Positions 1 to 6,700 of a DNA stretch of 11,974 nt are shown here, one piece after another. A model generated the notes under the pieces. The model was given only the letters and a program-made list of their open reading frames with translations. It searched no databases and was not told where the DNA came from. The stretch is taken from positions 1 through 11,974 of the forward strand of contig JAMCRS010000476.1 in the NCBI GenBank assembly GCA_023380675.1. The letters run 5' to 3'. Numbering within the stretch: position 1 is the first letter of the stretch; every line of letters begins with the position of its first letter. Made by a program: the position numbers and the translations under genes. This DNA comes from Chloroflexota bacterium (GTDB lineage Bacteria; Chloroflexota; Anaerolineae; UBA4142).

Positions 1-60
1 GATAGACTCAAGGCTTGCGGCCACAACGCAGTCGTAACTCGCAAGGTCGATGACGCTTGA
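1..60 (+). CDS. C-terminal end of an upstream gene (partial, product unknown)
   Basis: Frame 1 is open from the window edge to a TGA at 58-60 and gives 19 residues (DRLKACGHNAVVTRKVDDA). The other two + frames close early (TAG at 3-5, TAA at 35-37). A strong intrinsic terminator on the same strand starts about 45 bases later, which supports a + strand gene ending here. The fragment is too short to assign to a family. Confidence 0.4.
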   Translation, partial: DRLKACGHNAVVTRKVDDA

Positions 61-103
61 TCGAAGCCTTCGTGCCACTGCCAGCGGTTGCGGGTGATGA
101 GTG

Positions 104-131
104 CCCTCCTCTATCCAAGAGGAGGGTTTTT
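104..131 (+). terminator. Rho-independent terminator
   Basis: A perfect 9-bp stem (CCCTCCTCT at 104-112 with AGAGGAGGG at 118-126) encloses a 5-base loop and is followed directly by TTTTTGTTT. It would end the transcript of the gene closing at 60 and separate it from the sugar operon that starts at 343. The region 132-342 contains the operon leader; I found no convincing -35/-10 pair in it. Confidence 0.8.
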
Positions 132-342
132 GTTTCCCGGCACCGTGTCTCGTTCGGGACCCCCGGCAGTTTGCCGTTCCCCGGTCCGCATGTGTGACGG
201 GTGATTCTGCCCGTCGGCCGGACAAGTGCGTTGGCGCGTAGAAAGGAGGATGAACGGAAGGAAGGGTGACAAGGTGCCGCGCGCGACGTTGTCTGCAGAG
301 TTGAAACGACAGGCTGACCCATCCATCTGAAAGGAGGAGGAA

Positions 343-1603
343 ATGTCACCGAATTGGACGATCGTCGGAAGAAGCCTGCTCTTGCTTTTGGTGGCGCTGG
401 CGGTCCTGGCCGCGTGCGCCCCGGCGACGCCCGCACCCCCGGCGAAAGAGACGGTGATGGTCAAGGAAACCGTTATCGTAGCCGGCACTCCGCAGGTCTT
501 GGAAAAAGTAGTGGAAAAGGTGGTGACCCCCACGGCACCTCCCGCCGCGCCGCGATGGCAAAAGCGCATCACCATCGGTTGGACGCCGCCGGACATCACC
601 GGCGTGTTCCGAACGGCCACCGACTGGTTCGTGGCCAGCGCGAGCGATGCGAACAAGCACGGCTTTGACGTCATCGTCGTCACGCGTGCTCCTGCATCGC
701 ACACCGCGTTCGCCGATCAGGTCGGCATCATCGAAGACTATATCGCGCGCAAGGTCGACGTGATCGCGATCTCGCCCATCGAGGTCGAGCCGGTCATCCC
801 CGCGCTTCAGAAGGCGAATGCCGCCGGCATCCCGATCATCGTCGTCAACTTGCTGGAGCCGATCAAGGGCGTGGACGTGGCCTCCTACATCGGGTTTGAC
901 AACACCGACGGCGGCCGCATCTCCGCGCACGCGGTCCTGGACTATTACGGAGGACCGGGCGTCCTCGGAACCGGACGAAAAGCCGACGTGAAGCAGGACA
1001 CCTACCTGGATCTCAAGTGGTGGCAGGATCTGTACAAGACCACCACGGCAGAGGAGAAGTCGGCGATCAAAGCGAAGGGCGTCATCATCGAAGGCGTCGC
1101 TGGGCGGCTTTTTCTCGACGGCGCGACTGAACGGCTTCCACGAGGTCGCGGACCAGTACCCGGGGGTACAAGTCATGGGCAAGCCGTGCGCGGCGGACTG
1201 GAACCGCGAAAAGGGGATCAAGTGCGCCGAGAACTTTATGGGCGCCTACCCTCCCGGCTCGCTGGACTTTATCTGGGCTGCCTCGAACGAAATGGGGCTG
1301 GGCGCGATGCTCGCAGCTCAGCGCCTCGGGCGCAATGACGTCAAGGTCTTCACGAACGATGTGACCCCAGAGTCGACCGATCGGATCCGCGATGGCGGTC
1401 TGGTCGCCGAGACGACCCACGGCTTTGTGGACTGGGGATGGTACGGCGGGCAGTACTCTGTGATGCTCGCGTGCAGCGAAAAGGTCCCGGCCAGCTTTGA
1501 CATCCGCCCCCGCACCGTGTATCCGGCCAACGCCGACCTCTACTTCCCGGAACCCAAGGTCCCGGCCATCGACTGGGAGGGAATCAAGACGGCGTGCAAG
1601 TAA
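343..1603 (+). CDS. Sugar ABC transporter substrate-binding lipoprotein (RbsB-like, Peripla_BP_4 type), apparent frameshift
   Basis: This is an extracytoplasmic lipoprotein that would bind a sugar-like ligand and deliver it to the permease encoded downstream. The ATG at 343 follows a strong AAAGGAGGAGG site. Residues 1-24 form a hydrophobic signal peptide ending in the lipobox LAAC (22-25). A Thr/Pro/Val/Glu-rich linker follows, as is common in Chloroflexota binding proteins, then the periplasmic-binding fold (ITIGWTPPDITGVF, VDVIAISPIEVEPVIPAL, YIGFDNTDGG). The coding sequence is not continuous. Frame 1 makes family-like sequence up to about 1101. From about 1106 the family-like sequence continues in frame 2 (STARLNGFHEVADQYPGV through FIWAASNEMGLGAMLAAQRL to the TAA at 1601-1603). 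One surplus base, in GGG 1102-1104 or TTTTT 1109-1113, explains it. Removing it gives about 419 residues, a normal length. Left as it is, frame 1 runs to 1338 with an unrelated tail. It is either a sequencing or assembly error or a real lesion. The ligand is unknown. Confidence 0.88.
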
Positions 1604-1678
1604 GCTCGACCGCGCGACCGGCGCTGGCTGATACTCCGTAGTGAGAACGCGCGGACAACCATCTGATAGTCTACCCTT

Positions 1679-1715
1679 GGGGGCCACGCCCGCTCAGTGG
1701 TCAAGCGTGGCCCCC
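1679..1715 (+). other. Strong intercistronic hairpin without U-tract
   Basis: A perfect 11-bp inverted repeat (GGGGGCCACGC at 1679-1689 and GCGTGGCCCCC at 1705-1715) with a 15-base loop lies between the binding-protein stop and the next ribosome binding site. No T-run follows, so it does not look like an ordinary terminator. Hairpins in this position behind binding-protein genes are known to protect the upstream mRNA from 3' exonucleases or to weaken downstream expression. That role is inferred here. Confidence 0.6.
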
Positions 1716-1742
1716 TGCGCGAGCGAACAAGGAGGAATCGCT

Positions 1743-2072
1743 ATGATCTCTAGATCCGAGACCGAAGTTGCGGTCATCGCCCAGTTTACGGCCAAGGAAG
1801 GCAAGGCGGAAGACCTGCGGGCGGCCCTCCATCACGCGATCGGGCTCGGCCTGCGCGAGCCGGGGTGCCGGCGCCTAATCCTTTACCAATGCGTAGAGGA
1901 CCCCAAGATTTGCACCGTGATCGAGAAGTTCGCCGACCAACAAGCCTTTGCGGCTCACCTCGCGGCGCCCTACACCGTGGACTTGCTCGACAACATCATT
2001 CCCGGGTTGACTCAGGCTCAGGCGATCACCCAGCACAGAGAGGTATTGGTCCCGCTGGCCCAGCCGGCTTGA
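1743..2072 (+). CDS. ABM-fold small enzyme (antibiotic biosynthesis monooxygenase / YgiN-LsrG-like)
   Basis: This 109-residue protein starts at the ATG at 1743, about six bases after an AAGGAGGA site. An in-frame extension upstream to 1641 is unlikely because it runs through the hairpin and lacks a ribosome site. The pattern is that of the ABM ferredoxin-like fold: an N-terminal strand (VAVIAQFTAKEGKAEDL), a helix, LGLREPGCRRLILYQ, a second strand (ICTVIEKFADQQAFAAHLAA) and a C-terminal helix and strand. Members are small cytoplasmic dimers. They include quinol monooxygenases (YgiN), AI-2-processing LsrG and several isomerase-like enzymes, so the fold alone does not fix the reaction. Its place inside a sugar transport operon suggests it modifies or detoxifies an intermediate of the imported compound. 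Cofactor-free oxidation and isomerisation are both possible. Confidence 0.75.
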   Translation: MISRSETEVAVIAQFTAKEGKAEDLRAALHHAIGLGLREPGCRRLILYQCVEDPKICTVIEKFADQQAFAAHLAAPYTVDLLDNIIPGLTQAQAITQHREVLVPLAQPA

Positions 2073-2101
2073 GGACTGGCCGCGTTGGCGCACCGGCACA
2101 A

Positions 2102-2147
2102 AGATTTCTCACGCTCGCTTTGCTCGGGTCCGAAATGACGAGCAAGT
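2102..2147. repeat. Possible dispersed REP-like intergenic repeat
   Basis: The gap before the dehydrogenase contains AGATTTCTC, a CGCTCGCTTTGCTCG core and GAAATGACGAGCAAGT, with short complementary ends (ATTTC/GAAAT). From memory, similar GATTTCTCGCTTCGCTCGAAATGAC-type elements are dispersed in many bacterial genomes. The right half (2132-2147) recurs with one mismatch at 7702-7717. Calling it a repeat family is an inference from two partial copies. Confidence 0.35.
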
Positions 2148-2206
2148 CAAGGCGACGTCCCCGTCGCGCGAGCGTGTGTGGCTGTAAACAGGGAGGTGAG
2201 CGAGAA

Positions 2207-2968
2207 ATGAAACTGGCAGACAAGGTGGCCATTGTCACCGGGGCGGGCGCGGGGATCGGCCAGGCGACCGCGCTGCTTTTCGCCCGGGAGGGAGCCCGAG
2301 TCGTCGTGGCCGACTGCGATCCCGCGGCTGGGAACGAAACGGTCGACCTGATCCGGCAGGCGGGAGGAGAGTCCGCTTTCGCACAGGTGGATGTGTCCCA
2401 AGCCGCGGACGCCGAGCGAATGTGCAGCACGGCGACCGAGACCTTCAGGCGGTTGGACATTCTGGTGAACAACGCCGGCATCTATGCCAAGGGAGATCTG
2501 CTCAGCGCCACGGAGGACGACTGGGACCGCATCATCGCCGTGAATTTAAAGGGCACGTTCCTCTGCTCCAAGTACGCGGTCGCGGCGATGACAAAGACCG
2601 GCGGCGGCGTCATCGTCAACGTCGGCTCCGAAGCGGGCCTGGTCGCGATCAAGAACCAGGTCGTCTACAACGTGTCGAAGGGGGGCGTCATCGCCCTGAC
2701 GCGCAGCGCCGCGATCGATTTCGCTGCGGACCATATCCGCGTCAATTGTCTTTGCCCGGGCACGAGCGAGACTCCCCTGGTCCGGGCGGCCATCGCCAGA
2801 GAGGCGGACCCTGCCCATGCACGCCGTGCGCTGGAAGAGTGCCGACCGCTGAATCGGCTCGGCAAGCCGGAAGAGATCGCCTTTGGCATCCTGTGCCTGG
2901 CGTGCGATGAGCTCGCCTATGCCACCGGCGCTATCTTGTCGGTCGACGGCGGCTACACGGCGCAATAG
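2207..2968 (+). CDS. NAD-type short-chain dehydrogenase/reductase (classical SDR)
   Basis: This cytoplasmic NAD(P)-dependent oxidoreductase has 253 residues, the usual size of the classical SDR family. The nucleotide-binding motif TGAGAGIG is at 11-18. An Asp at 36, at the end of the second strand, points to NAD(H) rather than NADP(H). The NNAG motif is at 88-91. The catalytic tetrad is complete: Asn113, Ser141, Tyr154 and Lys158 (YNVSK). The C-terminal SVDGGYTAQ is typical of FabG- and sugar-dehydrogenase-like members. The ATG at 2207 follows GGGAGGTGAG at a good distance. The same frame is open well upstream, but without a ribosome site and across the end of the ABM gene. Placed between sugar-uptake genes, it most likely oxidises the imported sugar or polyol or an intermediate. 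Specificity cannot be read from the sequence, and a FabG-like role is possible but less likely. Confidence 0.9.
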   Translation: MKLADKVAIVTGAGAGIGQATALLFAREGARVVVADCDPAAGNETVDLIRQAGGESAFAQVDVSQAADAERMCSTATETFRRLDILVNNAGIYAKGDLLSATEDDWDRIIAVNLKGTFLCSKYAVAAMTKTGGGVIVNVGSEAGLVAIKNQVVYNVSKGGVIALTRSAAIDFAADHIRVNCLCPGTSETPLVRAAIAREADPAHARRALEECRPLNRLGKPEEIAFGILCLACDELAYATGAILSVDGGYTAQ

Positions 2969-3008
2969 TGACGGTCTTGACCGGAGAAACGGCCGGAAAG
3001 GCAAAACG

Positions 3009-4499
3009 ATGTCCACGCTACCACTGCTGCAGGTTCAAGCGATCGACAAGAGCTTCCCGGGCGTTCACGCTCTCGATCATGTCGATTTCGATCTCTGCGC
3101 AGGGGAGGTGCACGTCCTCCTGGGCGAAAACGGCGCTGGCAAGTCGACGTTCATGAAAATCATTAGCGGCGCCTTGCAGAAGGATAGCGGACATATCCTC
3201 CTGCGCGGCAAAGAGGTCGAAATCGCCGATCCCCAACATGCCTGCGCGCTCGGCATCGGCATGGTGTATCAGGAACTGAGCCTGATTCCGACGCTGACCG
3301 TGGCGGAGAACATCTTCGTCGGTCGCCTTCCGCGCCGCGGTCGCTTGCGCACCATCGCCTGGTCGGAGGTCTATTCCCATTCCAAAATGCTCCTGGACGA
3401 CTTGGGCGTGAACATAAACGTCAAGGCGCGCGTCGCCGAACTCAGTATGGCCGAGCGACAATTGACCGAGATCGCCAAGGTCTTGACGCTGAACGCGCAG
3501 ATCCTGCTGCTGGATGAACCGACGTCGTCGCTGTCGGAAGAGGAGCGCGTCCGTCTGTTCGACATCATTCGTCGGCTGCAAAAGCGAGGGGTCGGCGTCA
3601 TCTACGTATCCCACCGCTTGGGAGAAGTGCCGCAGATCGGCCAACGTGTGACGGTCTTGCGGGACGGCAAGAGAATCGGGTCGCTGCCGGTCAGCCAGGC
3701 AAAAGAAGACACCTTGATTTCGATGCTGGTTGGACGGGAGCTCACCGAGCAATTCCCCAAGGTGGAGGTCACGCGCGGGGTGGAGATTCTGCGGGTGCAG
3801 AATCTCTCGGTCAAAGGGACGCTCGGCAACCTCAGCCTGAATCTGCACGCCGGCGAGATACTCGGCATCTTCGGCCTGGTGGGAGCGGGGCGGACCGACC
3901 TGGTGCGAGCGATCTTCGGTTTGCACAAACTGGCGAGCGGCGAAATCAGCGTGAACGGCAGAAAGACGACGATCACTTGTCCTCGCGACGCCGTTCAGGC
4001 GGGGCTGGGCTATTTGACCGAGGACCGCAAAGATGGACTGGTCCAGCTTATGCCGATCCCGGCAAACACCCCCCTCGCCAGCCTCGCACGAATATCCCGT
4101 TGGGGTGTGCTCAGCCATGCGACCGAGGAGCGGGAGGCCCGGCACCTGGTCGACGAGCTCAAGATTCACGCGCCGCGGCTTCGCCAGAGAGTGGAATACC
4201 TGAGCGGCGGCAATCAGCAAAAGGTCGCCTTGGCCAAGTGGTTGTGCAGTCGATCCAAGGTGTTGATCTTTGACGAGCCGACGCGAGGAATCGACGTGGG
4301 CGCCAAGGTCGAGGTCTACCGCCTGATGAACGAGCTCGCCGGGCAAGGGATCGGGATCCTGATGATCTCGTCCGAGTTGCCTGAGGTGATGGCAATGGCG
4401 GATAGAATTCTGGTGATGGCGCGCGGGGCCATAACGGCGGAGTACGAACGCGGGCGGGTATCGCCGGAAGACATCATGCGCCGTGCCGCGGGGAGGTAA
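3009..4499 (+). CDS. Sugar ABC transporter ATP-binding protein, double-domain (RbsA/XylG/MglA type)
   Basis: This energising subunit of the importer has two fused nucleotide-binding domains in 496 residues, matching the roughly 500 of RbsA-like proteins. Domain 1 has Walker A GENGAGKST (39-47), a family-typical divergent signature LSMAERQ (145-151), Walker B LLLDEPTS (Asp169-Glu170) and the switch His in VSHRLGEV. Domain 2 has a degenerate Walker A, GLVGAGRTD (289-297), lacking the Lys. It also has a canonical LSGGNQQK (398-405) and Walker B LIFDEPTRG (Asp422-Glu423). This asymmetry is normal for the family. The ATG at 3009 follows GGAAAGG. A longer in-frame reading back to 2883 would overlap the dehydrogenase and has no ribosome site. 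The stop is used as part of the next ribosome site (GGGGAGGTAA), so the ATPase and permease are tightly coupled. Confidence 0.95.
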   Translation: MSTLPLLQVQAIDKSFPGVHALDHVDFDLCAGEVHVLLGENGAGKSTFMKIISGALQKDSGHILLRGKEVEIADPQHACALGIGMVYQELSLIPTLTVAENIFVGRLPRRGRLRTIAWSEVYSHSKMLLDDLGVNINVKARVAELSMAERQLTEIAKVLTLNAQILLLDEPTSSLSEEERVRLFDIIRRLQKRGVGVIYVSHRLGEVPQIGQRVTVLRDGKRIGSLPVSQAKEDTLISMLVGRELTEQFPKVEVTRGVEILRVQNLSVKGTLGNLSLNLHAGEILGIFGLVGAGRTDLVRAIFGLHKLASGEISVNGRKTTITCPRDAVQAGLGYLTEDRKDGLVQLMPIPANTPLASLARISRWGVLSHATEEREARHLVDELKIHAPRLRQRVEYLSGGNQQKVALAKWLCSRSKVLIFDEPTRGIDVGAKVEVYRLMNELAGQGIGILMISSELPEVMAMADRILVMARGAITAEYERGRVSPEDIMRRAAGR

Positions 4500-4504
4500 G
4501 CTCA

Positions 4505-5542
4505 ATGGCCAGAGAACTGAAGAGCGAAATGACGGCCGTTCCGACCAGGCCGTGGCAGGCCTTCGCCGGCGATCTGGGAAGGCAGGTGGTCGTCCAGGGC
4601 GGCCCGTTCCTGATTCTCGTCCTCCTGGGAGTCTCGCTCGCGATTGCCAGCCCCCATTTTCTCACGTTCAACAACCTGTCGAATGTGACCCGCCAGTCGG
4701 CGATCACGGCCATCCTGGCGGTGGGTCAGACGTTGGTCATCATCTCGGGCGGGATCGATCTTTCCGTCGCCGCCGTCATGGCATTGTCCGGCTCCGTCGG
4801 CGCCGTTGCCATGACGTACTGGGGTCACGACGTGGTGGTGGGTGTCATCCTGGCGCTGCTCGTCGGCACCTTCTCCGGGTTCGTCAATGGCGTCATCATC
4901 ACCAAAGGAAGAATCCCGGATTTCATCGCGACGTTGGGCATGATGTCCATCGCGCGAGGCGTGGGGCTGTTGCTGACCGGCGGACTGCCGGTGCCATCCC
5001 ATCTCACGGCGACGGCGCTCAAAGCGTATTTGCCGGCCGAGATCGTTTGGCTGGGGAGCGGAGACATTGGCGGCTTTCCGGTCATCGGGTTGCTCGCGGT
5101 TGGCGCGGGCATTGTCGGTTGGGCGGTGCTGAACCACACGGCGCTGGGACGGTCTGCCTTCGCCGTCGGCGGCAACCGTGAGGCGGCGCGCGTCTCCGGC
5201 ATCAACGTAGACGGGAACAAGATCGCCATCTACACCTTCATGGGTTTCATGGCCGCGATCGCCGGCATCGTGATGACCGGGCGCCTCAACTCCGCCAACG
5301 CGCTGATGGGGGATGGGCTGGAGCTGCAGTCCATCGCCTCGGTCGTCATCGGCGGGACCAATCTGTATGGCGGAGAAGGCGGCATCGTCGGCACGCTGAT
5401 CGGCGCGCTCGTCATGGGGATGATCGCCAACGGTCTCGATCTCGTCAACGTCGAAGCCTTCTGGCAGCGGGTCATGATCGGCCTGGTGATCGTCGCCGTC
5501 GTCGTCTTCGACCAATGGCGACGCCGCCGCTTCGGTACGTGA
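4505..5542 (+). CDS. Sugar ABC transporter permease (RbsC-like, BPD_transp_2 type)
   Basis: This integral membrane subunit would form the import channel, probably as a homodimer since only one permease gene is present. It has 345 residues. A short hydrophilic N-terminus precedes about eight to ten hydrophobic segments, the first at about 33-49. Hallmarks of the RbsC/XylH/AraH family are visible: the FLTFNNLSNVTRQ region, GGIDLSV at 82-88, the cytoplasmic coupling loop around LGRSAFAVGGNREAARVSGI, and GGTNLYGGEGGIVGTLIGAL. The C-terminus is basic (RRRR). The ATG lies five bases after the ATPase stop, and its Shine-Dalgarno overlaps that stop. Together with the ATPase and the binding lipoprotein this makes a complete CUT2-type importer for a monosaccharide-like ligand. 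The exact substrate is not predictable. Confidence 0.95.
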   Translation: MARELKSEMTAVPTRPWQAFAGDLGRQVVVQGGPFLILVLLGVSLAIASPHFLTFNNLSNVTRQSAITAILAVGQTLVIISGGIDLSVAAVMALSGSVGAVAMTYWGHDVVVGVILALLVGTFSGFVNGVIITKGRIPDFIATLGMMSIARGVGLLLTGGLPVPSHLTATALKAYLPAEIVWLGSGDIGGFPVIGLLAVGAGIVGWAVLNHTALGRSAFAVGGNREAARVSGINVDGNKIAIYTFMGFMAAIAGIVMTGRLNSANALMGDGLELQSIASVVIGGTNLYGGEGGIVGTLIGALVMGMIANGLDLVNVEAFWQRVMIGLVIVAVVVFDQWRRRRFGT

Positions 5543-5646
5543 GCCCGCGCCGCGCGCCGGTCTCACCGCCCATGACGACAGCGGAAGGGGCGTGATGCTC
5601 GCGGCGGTCCGCTGCGGCGCCGGCAACGTTCGAATGGAGGAGTCTG

Positions 5647-6225
5647 ATGTCTGACTTGCCTTCCATCTTCGACCTCAATTTGCCCGACGCGATTCCATCG
5701 AAATACGACAACCACGTCCGGCGCACGCTCAGCTCACTCGCCGGTCAATTTGGAGACGAGGCCGCCTACGCTCGACTAGTCGCGCGCGAGGATAAGGTCG
5801 TTTACGAGGTGTACGAGGTGCAGCGCCCTGAGGCGGCCGGGGAGTTGGCCCACGGCTTGTCGATCGTGCACCCCGGCAAAGTCGGGAACGAGTTCTTTAT
5901 GACCAAGGGTCACTTCCATACCGTGTTGAACACCGCGGAGGTCTACTACTGCGTCAAGGGGCAAGGCTGCATGGTCATGGAGACGCCGGACGGCGAATGC
6001 GCGGTCGAGCAGCTCTGCCTCGGGCGGCTCCTCTACGTTCCGCCGCGCTGGGCGCACCGCTCCGTCAATACGAGTCGTCAAGACGACCTGGTCACTTTAT
6101 TCGTCTATCCCGCCGACGCCGGGCATGACTACGGCACGATCGAGAAACTGGGCTTTCGCAAGATGGTTGTCGAGATAGACGGACAGGTGAAGGTCGTCGA
6201 AAGCCCGCGCTGGTCCAAGACGTAG
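5647..6225 (+). CDS. pgiA: Cupin-type (archaeal-type) glucose-6-phosphate isomerase
   Basis: This metal-dependent cupin would interconvert glucose 6-phosphate and fructose 6-phosphate, or isomerise a related sugar phosphate, in the cytosol. It has 192 residues, close to the archaeal enzymes. TKGHFH gives ligands His89 and His91, followed by Glu98 (NTAEVYY) and His137 (VPPRWAHRSVN). These positions match the known metal site of the Pyrococcus enzyme (His88, His90, Glu97, His136), as does the downstream PADAGHDYGTIEKLGF. The ATG at 5647 follows a GGAGGAG site. It lies about 100 bases after the permease stop and is the last gene before the terminator at 6382, so it is probably co-transcribed with the transporter. 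In this operon it may act on a different sugar derivative. Similarity to archaeal proteins suggests old lateral transfer, though bacterial members are known. Confidence 0.92.
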   Translation: MSDLPSIFDLNLPDAIPSKYDNHVRRTLSSLAGQFGDEAAYARLVAREDKVVYEVYEVQRPEAAGELAHGLSIVHPGKVGNEFFMTKGHFHTVLNTAEVYYCVKGQGCMVMETPDGECAVEQLCLGRLLYVPPRWAHRSVNTSRQDDLVTLFVYPADAGHDYGTIEKLGFRKMVVEIDGQVKVVESPRWSKT

Positions 6226-6381
6226 CCGCGGGCGAACCCAGGCTCCCGCGCTATTCCGGGCTGAGCGTGCACCCTTATCGTTCGCCGCTCACGCTTCGGC
6301 AAACTACCGGTGAGGTCCGGCGCGTCGGCGCTCTTGATCGAGGAGCGCCTGGTCGACAAATCGCTTGAAGAATTCGCGATG

Positions 6382-6417
6382 AGAGGCCCGTCTTCGTGAA
6401 GAAAACGGGCCTCTTTT
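6382..6417 (+). terminator. Rho-independent terminator of the sugar operon
   Basis: A perfect 10-bp stem (AGAGGCCCGT at 6382-6391 with ACGGGCCTCT at 6405-6414) encloses a 13-base loop. The last T of the stem and the following bases form TTTT (6414-6417). It lies about 155 bases after the isomerase stop and is the first plausible end of the + strand operon. Confidence 0.8.
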
Positions 6418-6534
6418 CGCGTGGACTCGTCTGAAAACATCTGGGCCCGCCCTAGAATACCTCCCCTCAGCCGCTCGGCCTCCATTTCGCTTGGATGCAG
6501 CCAGCACGGACCATTTTTCAACGGGGGTCCTAAA

Positions 6535-6561
6535 GGCGAAGGGGGCGTCTTTCGCCGTTTT
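6535..6561 (+). terminator. Possible weak second terminator
   Basis: GGCGAA (6535-6540) can pair with TTCGCC (6551-6556) over a 10-base loop. TTTT follows after one G (6558-6561). The stem is only 6 bp, so this may be a back-up terminator or chance. Confidence 0.25.
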
Positions 6562-6622
6562 CATTTGCAAGACAGGCTGGGCGAAGAGGTGGCGGACTTG
6601 CCTGCCCGGGAAATGTGGTCTA

Positions 6623-6652
6623 TTGAATAATGCCGGTGACTGGCCGTATAAT
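6623..6652 (+). promoter_or_regulatory. Sigma70-type promoter of the DUF2726 gene
   Basis: The -35 box is TTGAAT (6623-6628) and the -10 box is a perfect TATAAT (6647-6652), with an 18-base spacer. Transcription would start near 6659, about 40 bases before the TTG start codon. It lies after the terminator of the preceding operon, so the DUF2726 gene appears to be its own transcription unit. Confidence 0.65.
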
Positions 6653-6700
6653 TAGAATTGGCCGCTTACCCGGAAACTTTGCATCAAGGGAGATGTCACG

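Larger units (their letters stand above)
6226..6622. other. Intergenic region between the sugar operon and the DUF2726 gene
   Basis: This stretch holds the operon terminator (6382-6417) and a weaker hairpin at 6535-6561. The promoter of the next gene lies immediately after it (6623-6652). The short open frames in it (for example 6421-6630) lack ribosome sites and resemble nothing I recognise. I see no RNA gene, CRISPR array or insertion-sequence end. Confidence 0.5.

Noticed and set aside
250..330. 26-codon leader ORF (MNGRKGDKVPRA...) upstream of the binding-protein gene
   Set aside because: The AGGAGG directly abuts the ATG with no spacer, and the peptide shows no attenuator-like pattern or conservation that I can judge.
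132..342. Promoter for the sugar operon
   Set aside because: TTG-like -35 candidates (171-176, 301-306) have no acceptable -10 box at the right spacing. The real promoter may be of another type.
2883..3008. N-terminal extension of the ATPase gene
   Set aside because: It would overlap the end of the dehydrogenase, lacks a ribosome site and adds residues before the usual RbsA start.
3018..4505. Long minus-strand open frame opposite the ATPase gene
   Set aside because: The + strand carries unmistakable ABC ATPase motifs throughout, so the minus frame is a shadow caused by high GC.
4502..5626. Long minus-strand open frame opposite the permease gene
   Set aside because: It is rich in Asp, His and Arg with no fold-like pattern, and is antisense to a clear RbsC-type permease.
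6421..6630. 69-codon + strand frame in the intergenic region
   Set aside because: It starts immediately after a terminator without a ribosome site and ends inside the promoter of the next gene. No family pattern is visible.
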